DNA of 64,000 nt from Spirosoma arboris (GTDB taxonomy: Bacteria; Bacteroidota; Bacteroidia; Cytophagales; Spirosomataceae). Position 1 is the stretch's first letter. Each line of letters begins with the position of its first letter. This document shows positions 8,427 through 16,731 of this stretch, one piece after another. The translations under genes were made by a program, and so were the position numbers. Under the pieces are notes generated by a model. It did no database searches and had not been told where the DNA came from. It saw nothing but the letters and a program-made list of their open reading frames with translations. The stretch spans positions 1 to 64,000 of the forward strand of contig NZ_WPIN01000022.1 in NCBI RefSeq assembly GCF_009754945.1. The letters are read 5' to 3'.

Positions 8427-9722
8427 ATGGCTATTTTAAGTGAGTTCTCGCTTAATAATTCACTAAAAAAAATTATTAACCCCAAAATTAAACTATACTT
8501 TAACGAGATTAAAAGTTCTTATGAAAATCAAAATTATCGTGTTGCAGTAGTAGGATTATTTTCCGTTGCTATTTGTGATATTATTTTTAAATTACAAGAA
8601 CTGAAAGATAAATACAATGATGAAAGTGCAACAAAAATTATACAAGAAATTGAATCTCTACAAGAAAAAAATATACACTCACCTCAATGGGAAGATAAAT
8701 TAATTGAACTTACATATAAAAATACTAATCTTATTGAAGTAGCTACTTATGCAAATCTACTAAATCTTCAACGCCACAGACATTTGTGCGCTCATCCAGT
8801 TATTGACGGAAACTTTGAACTCTTTCAGCCTAACCAAGAGACAGCAATAGCACATATTAGGAATATGTTAGAAGGACTATTCTATAGGCCAATTTTTGCA
8901 TCGAACAAAATCTTTGAAATATTACTACAGGATATTGGAGAAAATGAAAATATTTTCCTAAAGAATACTGACTTGTTTAACTATATAAATGATAAATACT
9001 TAAAACATACTAGCACAGAAGTTAAAAAATATATTTTTAAACACCTCTGGAAATTATCATACAGAGTAATTAATGAAAAATGCAACCAAAATAGATCAAT
9101 TAATAGTAGAGCATTAAGGATGATATATGAAGATAATTCTGAATTTTACTTTGAATTAATTAGTTCAGATATAGACCATTATAGTAGTATTTCTAGTGGC
9201 GAGCCTACATATTTTCTAACTGCTTTTTTAGCTCATCATCCTCAAGTATTTGGAATATTGAATAGTAGCGCTATTCTCTTACTAAATAGTGCTATAAATT
9301 CAGATGTGAATAAGAAATCTTTGGCTTGGTTTACTGCGAATAGTTTGGATGAACACCTTGAATGGTTAATTGAAAATGAAAAACATTTAGATGACTTTGA
9401 TAATCGCATTGCTAAAGTGCTTTATCAACCATATTTCGAAGCAGGGAAAAAGAACGAATTGTTCAATTGTTTTATTTCTCTTTTTATGAAATCATCAAAT
9501 GATAGTATGGGAGTTAATCGGATAATAGTAATCTGGAATTACATTGATCAATTTAATGATGAACAACACCTTAAATTGTTAAAGTATTTCGAGTTAAGTC
9601 GTAAATCTTCAAAAGATTTATTTCGTCATTCCATTAAAAAAATTATTGAAAAATCATTAAGTGTATTGGGTGCAAAATTTGACATATCTGCCTATCCAAG
9701 AATTGCAAGAATAATTGAGTAA
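8427..9722 (+). CDS. HEPN-like domain protein, probable defence cargo
   Basis: This 431-residue protein is strongly AT-rich and runs against the surrounding phage operon. Residues 30-160 form a helical bundle (YRVAVVGLFSVAICDIIFKL ... NLQRHRHLCAHPVID). R118-H-L-C-A-H123 fits the R-x4-H signature of HEPN ribonucleases, including the polar residue after Arg. The remaining 270 residues are helical and repetitive in feel, perhaps a HEAT/TPR-like sensor. HEPN proteins are RNases in toxin-antitoxin, abortive infection and CRISPR systems, so a single-gene anti-phage function is a reasonable inference but unproven. It has its own palindromic operator-like site and a very long terminator palindrome. 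Confidence 0.75.
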   Translation: MAILSEFSLNNSLKKIINPKIKLYFNEIKSSYENQNYRVAVVGLFSVAICDIIFKLQELKDKYNDESATKIIQEIESLQEKNIHSPQWEDKLIELTYKNTNLIEVATYANLLNLQRHRHLCAHPVIDGNFELFQPNQETAIAHIRNMLEGLFYRPIFASNKIFEILLQDIGENENIFLKNTDLFNYINDKYLKHTSTEVKKYIFKHLWKLSYRVINEKCNQNRSINSRALRMIYEDNSEFYFELISSDIDHYSSISSGEPTYFLTAFLAHHPQVFGILNSSAILLLNSAINSDVNKKSLAWFTANSLDEHLEWLIENEKHLDDFDNRIAKVLYQPYFEAGKKNELFNCFISLFMKSSNDSMGVNRIIVIWNYIDQFNDEQHLKLLKYFELSRKSSKDLFRHSIKKIIEKSLSVLGAKFDISAYPRIARIIE

Positions 9723-9739
9723 TTGTAAAATCACTTTTC

Positions 9740-9791
9740 TTTTATTAAATCTTTGTAAGATAATTAATTATCTTACAAAGATTTAATAAAA
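9740..9791. terminator. 52-bp perfect palindrome, bidirectional terminator
   Basis: The 26-bp arms are exact reverse complements with no loop bases, beginning TTTTATTAAATC and ending GATTTAATAAAA. It lies between the convergent genes ending at 9722 and 9795. Function as a terminator in both directions is likely, although the arms are unusually long and AT-rich. Confidence 0.8.
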
Positions 9792-9794
9792 TTA

Positions 9795-11201
9795 TTAACC
9801 TCGTACTAGCAACACCTGCGCTGCTTGTTTTATCGGCAGTGCCACCTGTATCCTGGCCACCAGGTAATCCACGCCATTGATGTGCACTTTCTGGCTCCAG
9901 TCCAACGTGGCCAGATCCACCTCATCCAGATCCATCTGCCGCTCCAGGTAGTACATCCGTTTTCGCATGGCCTCCACCGCTGGCCAGAACCTAGCGGCCA
10001 GGCCATCGGCCCCCGTCCAGTACAGGGAGTAGTCGCCTGATTTAGCCGTGGCCACCGGCAGGCCAGCCGTGAGCCCATTCCAGAATAAAAGCCGTGGACT
10101 AAAGTTACTGGTGAGCTGGCTAAACTGTGCTGTTCGGCCTGCCTGTTTAGTCATGGCCAGGCCAGTGGTGGCATCCGTTAACAGGGTGGAAAGCTGGCAA
10201 CTTATTGGCGTGGTTCCCGTTTCCTCATCCAGTGCGGGTGTTAGATAATCGGCCAGCTCTGGCGGGTTATCTTTAGCCAGGCCATCACCGCCATCCACCA
10301 CACTGGAGAGTAAGAGCCTCCGGTTTAACTCTGGCCGTTTTTTGTAGGTTTTTACGGCCTTTTTGCTCCAGTCTTTTGTGGCCGTGTTGCCTAAAAAGTC
10401 GCCTAAAAAATCCAGCTTAATGGATTTTTCTGCTGGATTTATCAGCATGGCCAGGCCAAATAGTTTACGGAGCTCCAGCAACAGCACCGGCATGGTGAGC
10501 GCTGGCAGGTGCTGACTCAGAATAAGCGTCGAACCGCCATCTAATGCCCTGGTATTGTAGAAAAGCAGCTTTTGCAGCTCCGTATGAGTTAGAAAAGAGC
10601 CCGAAATAGCAACTCCGGTTAACTCAAAAAAGCGCTTAATAACTTCCATCAAAAACGGCATTGGTACCTTTGGCCCCGCTGCTGTGTAGGCTCCAGCGGT
10701 GTACTCATTCAATTTGCCAGAGTAGGAGATGGATGCTCCATTAGATCCATAATAATCTGGGTTGAGAATAGTAGGGAATGCGGCCACATTGCGCCCAAAT
10801 TGCTGTACCACTGGCGGCAGCGTAGCCGGTAGGGCAATAGGGCCAAAATCCACCTCGGAGAGTGGGGTGGTGTGCAGATCACCAAACAGCTCACCCAATG
10901 CCTGGACTACCTGGAACGTGTAACTATCAGAGGCCTCCGTTAGGATGGCCACGCCTTGCTGGAGGAGCTGACCATTATAGTACTTCTCGCAGTCGTAGCG
11001 AAGTCCTACCGCATCGTTTTGGAGCTGTTCGGGAAAGCCTAAGATGATCCGGTTTTTACCCGTAATAGGCAGCGCGGGTATGGTGGCTTTGCTGGTCAGT
11101 ACATCCTCAAAGGTTAAGAATGGATTGAGCAGCTCTAGCTCGGTGCTCATATCGGGAGCCAGATCCATCTCCTCCCCGTTAATTCGTATTTGCAGGCTCA
11201 T
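9795..11201 (-). CDS. Phage tail-tip / baseplate-type structural protein
   Basis: This 468-residue protein begins MSLQIRINGEEMDLAPDMS and has no signal peptide. It is rich in beta structure with helical inserts (EVIKRFFELTGVAISGSFL, MPVLLLELRKLFGLAMLIN). The ending QKVHINGVDYLVARIQVAL resembles the closing strands of tail hub proteins. It starts only 2 bp after the stop of the 683-residue gene, so the two are translationally coupled and probably assemble together at the tail tip. The role is inferred from size and order: downstream of head/connector-like genes and upstream of the tape measure. Confidence 0.75.
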   Translation of the reverse strand: MSLQIRINGEEMDLAPDMSTELELLNPFLTFEDVLTSKATIPALPITGKNRIILGFPEQLQNDAVGLRYDCEKYYNGQLLQQGVAILTEASDSYTFQVVQALGELFGDLHTTPLSEVDFGPIALPATLPPVVQQFGRNVAAFPTILNPDYYGSNGASISYSGKLNEYTAGAYTAAGPKVPMPFLMEVIKRFFELTGVAISGSFLTHTELQKLLFYNTRALDGGSTLILSQHLPALTMPVLLLELRKLFGLAMLINPAEKSIKLDFLGDFLGNTATKDWSKKAVKTYKKRPELNRRLLLSSVVDGGDGLAKDNPPELADYLTPALDEETGTTPISCQLSTLLTDATTGLAMTKQAGRTAQFSQLTSNFSPRLLFWNGLTAGLPVATAKSGDYSLYWTGADGLAARFWPAVEAMRKRMYYLERQMDLDEVDLATLDWSQKVHINGVDYLVARIQVALPIKQAAQVLLVRG

Positions 11202-11203
11202 GG

Positions 11204-13255
11204 TTAGAGTTGGGTAGCTTTAAAGTACAGTTTATCCATTGAGGCCAGCGTGAGTAAAGCGGATAGGCCTAAGTACGCATAACCGTCTGAGTTCATGGCT
11301 ACGTCAGCATTATAGCGTAGTGTGCCGTTTTGGTAGATCTTCACATTAACGGAGCTGCTGGCCGTACCATAGACGATAAACCGCCAATCAGAGGAATAAA
11401 CCGGAAAGTTTAAATCATTGGAATAACGGGGATAAACAAACGCTCGGTTTTGCCCTTGCAGATCCCAGGTGTTGCCAATTTTAGGGTCAGAACTGCCGTA
11501 CTGATACCATTCGGTTTCAAAACGGTTTCCATCATTGACCCGATAATGCCACTGGCCTGCGGGTACGGCCAGCGTGTAGAGTTCTGGAGCTACCGTACAG
11601 GAGCCGTACTGGTCGGCATACGCCTGTGTATTCTTGCTAGTGTATTCGGCCTCCGCTCGGGCATCGGCCTCCGCCTGGCCAATTTCAGAGCCGTATTTTC
11701 CGGCAGCAATCACCACCAGAGCAGCCTCCCCAATGTTGCCACCAGTGCAGGTGCTCCGCTTGTAGGTGGTGGCTCTGGAGATGGCCTGGCTAGGATAGGG
11801 TGTAGAGCCAGCCGTGATGCCGGGCAGTGGCAAACTCGCTATGTAGTCGGGATCTCCTGGCTGGTTGGGCTTTTCGGTGAGTGGCTTGTAAATCGTAGCA
11901 TCATCCAAGTAATACTTTTGGAACTTTAGCGGCCTGCCGTTGCCGGTTCGCTTGCCAAACTCATCCAGTACCTGGATAACCCCGATTCCTTTCCAGCCCG
12001 TTGGCCTGGCTGGTGCAGGACTGGCCACCGGCAGGCTGGAGAAATTCAGAATAGGCGCTGCCACCTGAAAGGTAAAACTCCTGGCCACCAGATCCGCTCC
12101 ATCTTCGGCATCCACCAAAGATGTTGTTAACAGCTCCAGCGCCTGATGGCCTTTATTACTCAATAGGTATATGTTTTGAGAAAGCAACAGTTCGTCCAGG
12201 CACTTAAGCTGTTGGGCTGCGAATCGCTCAAAAAAGCCCGTACTCACCGAAAGGGTTTGTTTCCCTTCCACGTGCACCACCTTGAGCTCGGAGAAATCGG
12301 CAGCAGCACCGGCAGGACGTTCCATTGCGGCCATCGTTCGGAGGGTTTCCAGAGTTTCAGAGCCTGCCCCGGTTAATCGGAGGGTATCCCACCCGCCTAA
12401 ACTATTTGAGTATAAAATCCAGCGCTCTTGCCCTCTGTATTTTCGATCTAGGGTATAACTCCTTACCTCGCTCAATCGGTTGCGTTCTCCATCGGTGAGC
12501 CATACCCGATAGCTGGCCACGGTTTTGGCTCCGCCCAACAAACCCAGCGCTTTGGCTCCCGTAGGAACACAAACCACCTGGTAGGTTTGCCCTCCAGAGA
12601 GCAGGCCTTTATCCAGGGTTTCCTCTGTGCCATCGGTGTAGGTAATCTCCACCCTTCGCCGGATGGTGGCAGGCGTAGGCGACATATTGAGCAGGTAAAA
12701 CAAGTACTCTGGCTGCTGCTCCCCGATTACTTTGTTATCAAGCTGCCAGGTTAAAAATGGCCGCTGTTGGCTCATGTAGGTGGTAAAAAATACATCTCCC
12801 CAGGTGGCAAAATCCAGATCGGAGAGCCCTGCTTTGAGAATCCACTGGTTTTGCAACTCTTTGGATGAGCCAGCCAGGAGCGCTCCATTATTTAGGATGG
12901 ATTCGCGCAACATATACGGCATGGTCAGGCTGGAAATGATACACATATCGACCGTTTCTGCTGTTGGCTTTTGGTACTCCAGGAATCCATCCAGGAGCTC
13001 ATCCAATCGAAAGAACGCACCCTCGTAAACCGTTGAGCCAAATTCTGTGCGGGGTGGCTTTTCTGCGCCTGGCATCTTTACCAGCCGTTTAAATGTGGTG
13101 GAGCCTGGCGAAGTTGGCACCAAAGCCTCCAGGAAGTAACGGAGGCCAGTCCTGGAGACTAGACTGGTATCGGCAGCGTCCAGCACGTGCTCAATTTTAT
13201 TTCTGGAAAATTGCACCGGCAAAAATACCAGGCCTGTTTTTAACGGATCTATCAT
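11204..13255 (-). CDS. Phage structural protein with a DUF5977-like segment
   Basis: This 683-residue protein starts MIDPLKTGLVFLPVQFSRN. The first 400 residues look beta-sandwich-like (VEITYTDGTEETLDKG, SYRVWLTDGERNRLSE). Around residues 510-565 there is an Ala/Asp-rich segment (AEADARAEAEYTSKN...YADQYGSC) typical of the DUF5977 repeats seen in Bacteroidota surface and phage proteins. The C-terminal domain (YRVNDGNRF ... YRVNDG-like beta strands) may bind a ligand. It is coupled to the gene at 9795. A terminator-like hairpin abuts its start codon. A baseplate or adhesion role is inferred. Confidence 0.75.
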   Translation of the reverse strand: MIDPLKTGLVFLPVQFSRNKIEHVLDAADTSLVSRTGLRYFLEALVPTSPGSTTFKRLVKMPGAEKPPRTEFGSTVYEGAFFRLDELLDGFLEYQKPTAETVDMCIISSLTMPYMLRESILNNGALLAGSSKELQNQWILKAGLSDLDFATWGDVFFTTYMSQQRPFLTWQLDNKVIGEQQPEYLFYLLNMSPTPATIRRRVEITYTDGTEETLDKGLLSGGQTYQVVCVPTGAKALGLLGGAKTVASYRVWLTDGERNRLSEVRSYTLDRKYRGQERWILYSNSLGGWDTLRLTGAGSETLETLRTMAAMERPAGAAADFSELKVVHVEGKQTLSVSTGFFERFAAQQLKCLDELLLSQNIYLLSNKGHQALELLTTSLVDAEDGADLVARSFTFQVAAPILNFSSLPVASPAPARPTGWKGIGVIQVLDEFGKRTGNGRPLKFQKYYLDDATIYKPLTEKPNQPGDPDYIASLPLPGITAGSTPYPSQAISRATTYKRSTCTGGNIGEAALVVIAAGKYGSEIGQAEADARAEAEYTSKNTQAYADQYGSCTVAPELYTLAVPAGQWHYRVNDGNRFETEWYQYGSSDPKIGNTWDLQGQNRAFVYPRYSNDLNFPVYSSDWRFIVYGTASSSVNVKIYQNGTLRYNADVAMNSDGYAYLGLSALLTLASMDKLYFKATQL

Positions 13256-13259
13256 AAAA

Positions 13260-13291
13260 ATGCCTCACCTTTTTTGTCAAAGGTGAGGCAT
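13260..13291 (-). terminator. Terminator hairpin abutting a start codon
   Basis: ATGCCTCACCTTT and AAAGGTGAGGCAT form a perfect 13-bp stem. On the minus strand it is followed by TTTTT and then directly by the ATG at 13255. It probably ends the transcript of the cargo gene at 13406-14743 and isolates it from the phage operon. Confidence 0.8.
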
Positions 13292-13293
13292 CT

Positions 13294-13317
13294 GGCCAGA
13301 TGGCAAAAGGACGTTTA
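13294..13317. repeat. Left copy of a direct repeat flanking the PQQ-propeller gene
   Basis: The core GGCCAGATGGCAAAAGGACG followed by TTT recurs with one mismatch at 14852-14874. The pair brackets the 13406-14743 gene and its flanks, as expected from insertion or recombination between short homologous stretches. Confidence 0.7.
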
Positions 13318-13405
13318 ACGGCGGTCTTTAATTACCTTAATACTTTTACTACAACAGCTTATTCTAATATTTTTTGATCGAAATAGGGCTTTAGACAGAC
13401 TCTTC

Positions 13406-14743
13406 CTATGGATGAACATCGCCATAACCACGATAAACTTTTCCTTGATTGGTAATAACCACTGGATTGTTGTAGTAAAAATAGTCTCCTGTGTTGTACT
13501 TCCATTTCAAAAGCCCTGTTTTGGCATCAATGGCAAATAAATAAGTATCACCTCCGGCATAAACAACATCATTAACTATAGTTGGAGTGGAATAAGAAAA
13601 TCCAGTTTCAAATGACCACTTTTGTTGCCCTGTTTTGGCATCAAAGGCAAAGACATATTTATCTCCATTTATATAAACTATGTTATTTGATAAAGCTGGA
13701 CTTGAGTATACAAGATCATTACTTAATTTATGCGACCATGCTAATTGACCAGAATTGGTGTCAAGAGCATATAGTTGGCCATCTGCCCCTGCTATATAGA
13801 CCAAACCATTTAGGGCAATTGGACTTGAAGTTACATCGTATTTTGTATCAAAAACCCATCGTTTTTGACCGGTGGTAGCATCCAGTGCATATAAATTACC
13901 ATCAATACTACCTATATAAACAATTCCATCTTTCACAGTCGGTTTGCTGAAAAATGATTTTCTAACTGGATATACCCACTTCTGTTGGCCAGTGTTAGCG
14001 TCAAAAGCATAGAATTTGTTATCATAATCTCCTGTTCCTGCATAAACAACACTATTATCTATAACTAGAATGGGCTGTATACCAGTAAGAGTCGATATTA
14101 CTGATTTTTGAGTCCCATCGGAACGATTATATATATATATGTTTTTTTGAGTGCTTCCAGCATAAATTAAGTCGTTTACCAATTCAGGCCTAGATTGGCT
14201 ATAAGATAGACCATTCACTGCAACACTCCATTTCTTTCTTCCCGTTTCTATATCAAATGCATATATTACACCTCCAAAATCACTAGCATACACATTTTGC
14301 TGATCGGCAATTATTCCTATGTAACTGTTACCAGAAAAATCACTTATATTCCATTTTACAGTTCCATCTTTTGCATTGATAGCAAATAGGCCATAACCTC
14401 TATTATTGTCGAGAAGTATTATATTACTACTATCTTGAACGATACTGGGTATTGTAGCGTCGAAATGTAAAAAAGCCTGATTACTAAAAGCCAAGCTCCC
14501 CCCACTGTAGTTAATGTAGTTGGCCGAAACAGATAGGCTACCAGGTATGGTTATTGTATGTTTCAGCACGACAATATCACCCGCGCCCGGAACGCATCCA
14601 CACGACCATACCGACGTATCAGTCCAGTTGCCATCGATTAGACTGGTCGTTGTTAGCCCTTGCGCATGACCCCCAAAAGCAATTTGTAATAGTGGAATTA
14701 ACAATAAAACTACCTTTTTAAGGTACGATAAATATTCTGTCAT
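13406..14743 (-). CDS. Secreted PQQ-type beta-propeller protein
   Basis: This 445-residue protein has a signal peptide (KKVVLLLIPLLQIAFGGHAQ). A short beta domain containing GNWTDTSVWSCGCVPGAGD follows, and resembles the leader found on many Cytophagales surface proteins. Seven PQQ_2-like blades with the pattern (Y/F)A(F/L/I)D-x-x-TG-x-x-x-W then run from about residue 120 to the end, for example YAFDANTGQQKW and YALDATTGQKRW. Such propellers bind ligands or partners; no catalytic residues are claimed. It is AT-richer than the phage genes, lies within direct repeats and has its own terminator, so it is likely cargo. No T9SS sorting domain is visible at the C-terminus. Confidence 0.85.
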   Translation of the reverse strand: MTEYLSYLKKVVLLLIPLLQIAFGGHAQGLTTTSLIDGNWTDTSVWSCGCVPGAGDIVVLKHTITIPGSLSVSANYINYSGGSLAFSNQAFLHFDATIPSIVQDSSNIILLDNNRGYGLFAINAKDGTVKWNISDFSGNSYIGIIADQQNVYASDFGGVIYAFDIETGRKKWSVAVNGLSYSQSRPELVNDLIYAGSTQKNIYIYNRSDGTQKSVISTLTGIQPILVIDNSVVYAGTGDYDNKFYAFDANTGQQKWVYPVRKSFFSKPTVKDGIVYIGSIDGNLYALDATTGQKRWVFDTKYDVTSSPIALNGLVYIAGADGQLYALDTNSGQLAWSHKLSNDLVYSSPALSNNIVYINGDKYVFAFDAKTGQQKWSFETGFSYSTPTIVNDVVYAGGDTYLFAIDAKTGLLKWKYNTGDYFYYNNPVVITNQGKVYRGYGDVHP

Positions 14744-14762
14744 ATAAAACGATTGTGTTTCG

Positions 14763-14870
14763 GTTCAATTAAAGTTATTGGAACCATAAATATTTTTGGG
14801 TTTGTATCGACAAGATAGGTAGTGCCGTGTTTTTTGGATGGACAAGAAGATGGCCAGATGACAAAAGGAC
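14763..14870 (-). pseudogene. Decayed copy of part of the phage gene at 15566-16033
   Basis: The minus strand reads HLAIFLSIQK, then after a one-base shift HGTTYLVDTNPKIFMVPITL. The intact gene has LAISLAIRENHGITCLVDPS followed by TKVFMEPITM. Nucleotide similarity runs for about 100 bp, with a frameshift. It is a remnant of a second allele of that gene's 3' half, separated from the intact gene by two cargo genes. Confidence 0.8.
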
Positions 14871-14876
14871 GTTTTA
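14852..14876. repeat. Right copy of the direct repeat flanking the PQQ-propeller gene
   Basis: GGCCAGATGACAAAAGGACG followed by TTT matches 13294-13316 with one difference. It overlaps the 5' boundary of the decayed gene fragment at 14763-14870. Confidence 0.7.
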
Positions 14877-15074
14877 TCTCGAATAATTAACGTTTGGTAA
14901 AGGTTGTCTACTGATTTTATAATTGTGATAAAATAAAGTTCCTAGTATGATACCAACGATTAGCAACCAGGTAACGGTGGCTACTGTCTTGTTTTGGCTA
15001 GTCCGACGCATATAAACGAGACCAGCTAAATAAATCGGTACAGCGACCAATACAAGTAAAATATTAAAAAGCAT
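14874..15074 (-). CDS. Small two-helix membrane protein
   Basis: This 66-residue protein has two hydrophobic helices, at residues 2-20 (LFNILLVLVAVPIYLAGLV) and 31-48 (TVTWLLIVGIILGTLFYH), joined by a basic MRRTSQNK loop, and a short polar tail. The ATG at 15074 is clear. It has no recognised family. Its place in a cargo block beside a second small unknown gene could fit a holin, superinfection-exclusion or immunity protein, but nothing in the sequence decides this. Confidence 0.55.
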   Translation of the reverse strand: MLFNILLVLVAVPIYLAGLVYMRRTSQNKTVATVTWLLIVGIILGTLFYHNYKISRQPLPNVNYSR

Positions 15075-15119
15075 AATTGGTGGATATGTTGGCTAGTATA
15101 GCTTTTAAGAGTAGTATAT

Positions 15120-15521
15120 TTAGAATGTTCTTAGGATTTCATCATGTTCCAAATTCAGGTTAGCATTGAAAATTCTATCTTCGCGCTCCCATCTGTTTTT
15201 ACCTATGAGGCATCCGGCTGCTATTATATAATACTTTCTGCTACCTGATGTTATCTCAAAAATTTTATTTTCTCCAACCTGTTTAACCCCTATTAGCTCT
15301 TCTGGCAAATCAGTAAAATTGATTTCTTTTAAAGCAATGCTGGAAATAGATGTTGGAATTGAAATATATTCAACGGCCCAAAACTCCAAATCAATATTAT
15401 AACTATACCTATCTGAATAACCATCTTCATCTGGCAACAATAAAGGGCTTCTTAATAACAAGGAATAATGGCTAACTGTATAAGCCCAAATTCTAAAATT
15501 TCTATCAGATAAATATATCAT
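15120..15521 (-). CDS. Hypothetical soluble protein (cargo block)
   Basis: This 133-residue protein begins MIYLSDRNFRIWAYTVSHYS. It alternates beta strands and short helices and has no signal peptide. It is AT-rich compared with the phage genes on its right. The compact acidic alpha/beta character and position next to a small membrane protein would suit an immunity-like or exclusion protein, but this is speculative. No family is recognised. Confidence 0.6.
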   Translation of the reverse strand: MIYLSDRNFRIWAYTVSHYSLLLRSPLLLPDEDGYSDRYSYNIDLEFWAVEYISIPTSISSIALKEINFTDLPEELIGVKQVGENKIFEITSGSRKYYIIAAGCLIGKNRWEREDRIFNANLNLEHDEILRTF

Positions 15522-15565
15522 ACTCTTTTTACCCAGAATTAGTACTAGTTAAAATTAAGATGCTT

Positions 15566-16033
15566 TTAACTATTTGTATAGATAATACTGTTAGCCATTA
15601 ACCCTACTCTCATTCGTACCTCATAGCCGTAGGATGCCTCTAAGGTAATCATGGTAATCGGCTCCATAAATACCTTTGTGGAAGGATCGACCAGGCAGGT
15701 AATGCCGTGGTTCTCTCGGATGGCCAGGGAGATGGCCAGGCCTATCCGTTCGGCCTCATCGAAGGCCGCATCTTCCAGCTCCTGCTGGCCCATTTCGCCC
15801 CGGCAAATTACGTAATAGGTGGAGTCGAACCAGGCCAGTGCATTCTCCGCTCCATTATCTTCCAGGGCGTACTTTGGCCGTAGCGCAAAAACTGCCGGGT
15901 AAATATCCTCGGAACTGCTTGCTGCCAGGAGTCGATCCATTTTATCGCCACCCGATTGGTGCACCGTCTTAACGCCCTCAACGCTTGCCGCTATCGGCTC
16001 AAAAAACGCATAAAATAGCTTTGTGCAGCTCAT
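15566..16033 (-). CDS. Hypothetical phage head/connector-region protein
   Basis: This 155-residue protein starts MSCTKLFYAFFEPIAASVEG and ends with a beta-rich part (PITMITLEASYGYEVRMRVG). Its ATG overlaps the stop of the upstream gene (ATGA, 16030-16033), so the two are translationally coupled. Size and order between the helical gene upstream and the tail-tip genes suggest a head-tail connector or tail-terminator type protein. A degraded copy of its 3' part lies at 14763-14870. Confidence 0.75.
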   Translation of the reverse strand: MSCTKLFYAFFEPIAASVEGVKTVHQSGGDKMDRLLAASSSEDIYPAVFALRPKYALEDNGAENALAWFDSTYYVICRGEMGQQELEDAAFDEAERIGLAISLAIRENHGITCLVDPSTKVFMEPITMITLEASYGYEVRMRVGLMANSIIYTNS

Positions 16034-16728
16034 TGATTTTCCTCCCGTTTATTTCGTTCGTTAGCGGCCGCATCGGCGGACCGTTTAATATCCTTTTTGT
16101 TCTCCTCCAGGAATAAAAGTACATCGTGTAAATTGGCCTCTTTGGCTTGTTGCATGGTGCCAAAAATCCCTTTTTCAGCCAGAATGTGCTGATTTTTGAG
16201 CCATCCCTGGCCAGGGTATTCCTCTGGATCTCCTTCTTCACCATCAAAGAGCTCGTACCGGGCCAGTACTTTCTGCATGTTCCCCGCAAAATAGAGGAGT
16301 ACCAACTGCTTTTGGCTCAACTCCATACCGGCCAGTTTCTTAGCCATCTCCCTGGACGTAAATTCATTGTAAAGCTGCCGTTTGTCGCCATTCCAGGATG
16401 GCTCCAGGCCATACTCACCCGTTCGCTCTGGTCGGCAGTACATCCGTTTGTTAGCCTCATCCTCCTCTTTGGCTGCTGTTAATCGAAATCCAGCAGCATC
16501 CTCCCGCAAATGGTTGTATTCTTCCAACTTTCGGGCTTGCTCTTGCTCTGCCGCTACTTGCAGTTTTACCTCAAGCTCATTCTCCTGCTCCTGGAGCGCT
16601 TCTTTTTGCGCCTGGAGCTGTTGAGCCTGCTGCTCCAATGAGAGCACTGGAGCCAGTGGCTCATCCTTGTTCAATGTTCGTACTAGGCCACCTACTTGGT
16701 TGCCGGGTAATCGGTTTTGTGTGTTCAT
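16030..16728 (-). CDS. Coiled-coil phage protein
   Basis: This 232-residue protein has a strong coiled coil at about residues 30-75 (EQQAQQLQAQKEALQEQENE ...) and a charged second half ending in a Lys/Arg/Asp/Glu-rich tail. It starts 3 bp downstream of the gene at 16732 and overlaps the next gene by 4 bp, so it is part of the same operon. No enzyme motif is seen. A structural or scaffold-like role is inferred from the coiled coil alone. Confidence 0.7.
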   Translation of the reverse strand: MNTQNRLPGNQVGGLVRTLNKDEPLAPVLSLEQQAQQLQAQKEALQEQENELEVKLQVAAEQEQARKLEEYNHLREDAAGFRLTAAKEEDEANKRMYCRPERTGEYGLEPSWNGDKRQLYNEFTSREMAKKLAGMELSQKQLVLLYFAGNMQKVLARYELFDGEEGDPEEYPGQGWLKNQHILAEKGIFGTMQQAKEANLHDVLLFLEENKKDIKRSADAAANERNKREENQ

Positions 16729-16731
16729 GGT

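Noticed and set aside
8243..8485. Minus-strand frame overlapping two gene starts
   Set aside because: It overlaps the starts of the genes at 8298 and 8427 and contains a terminator hairpin; not supported.
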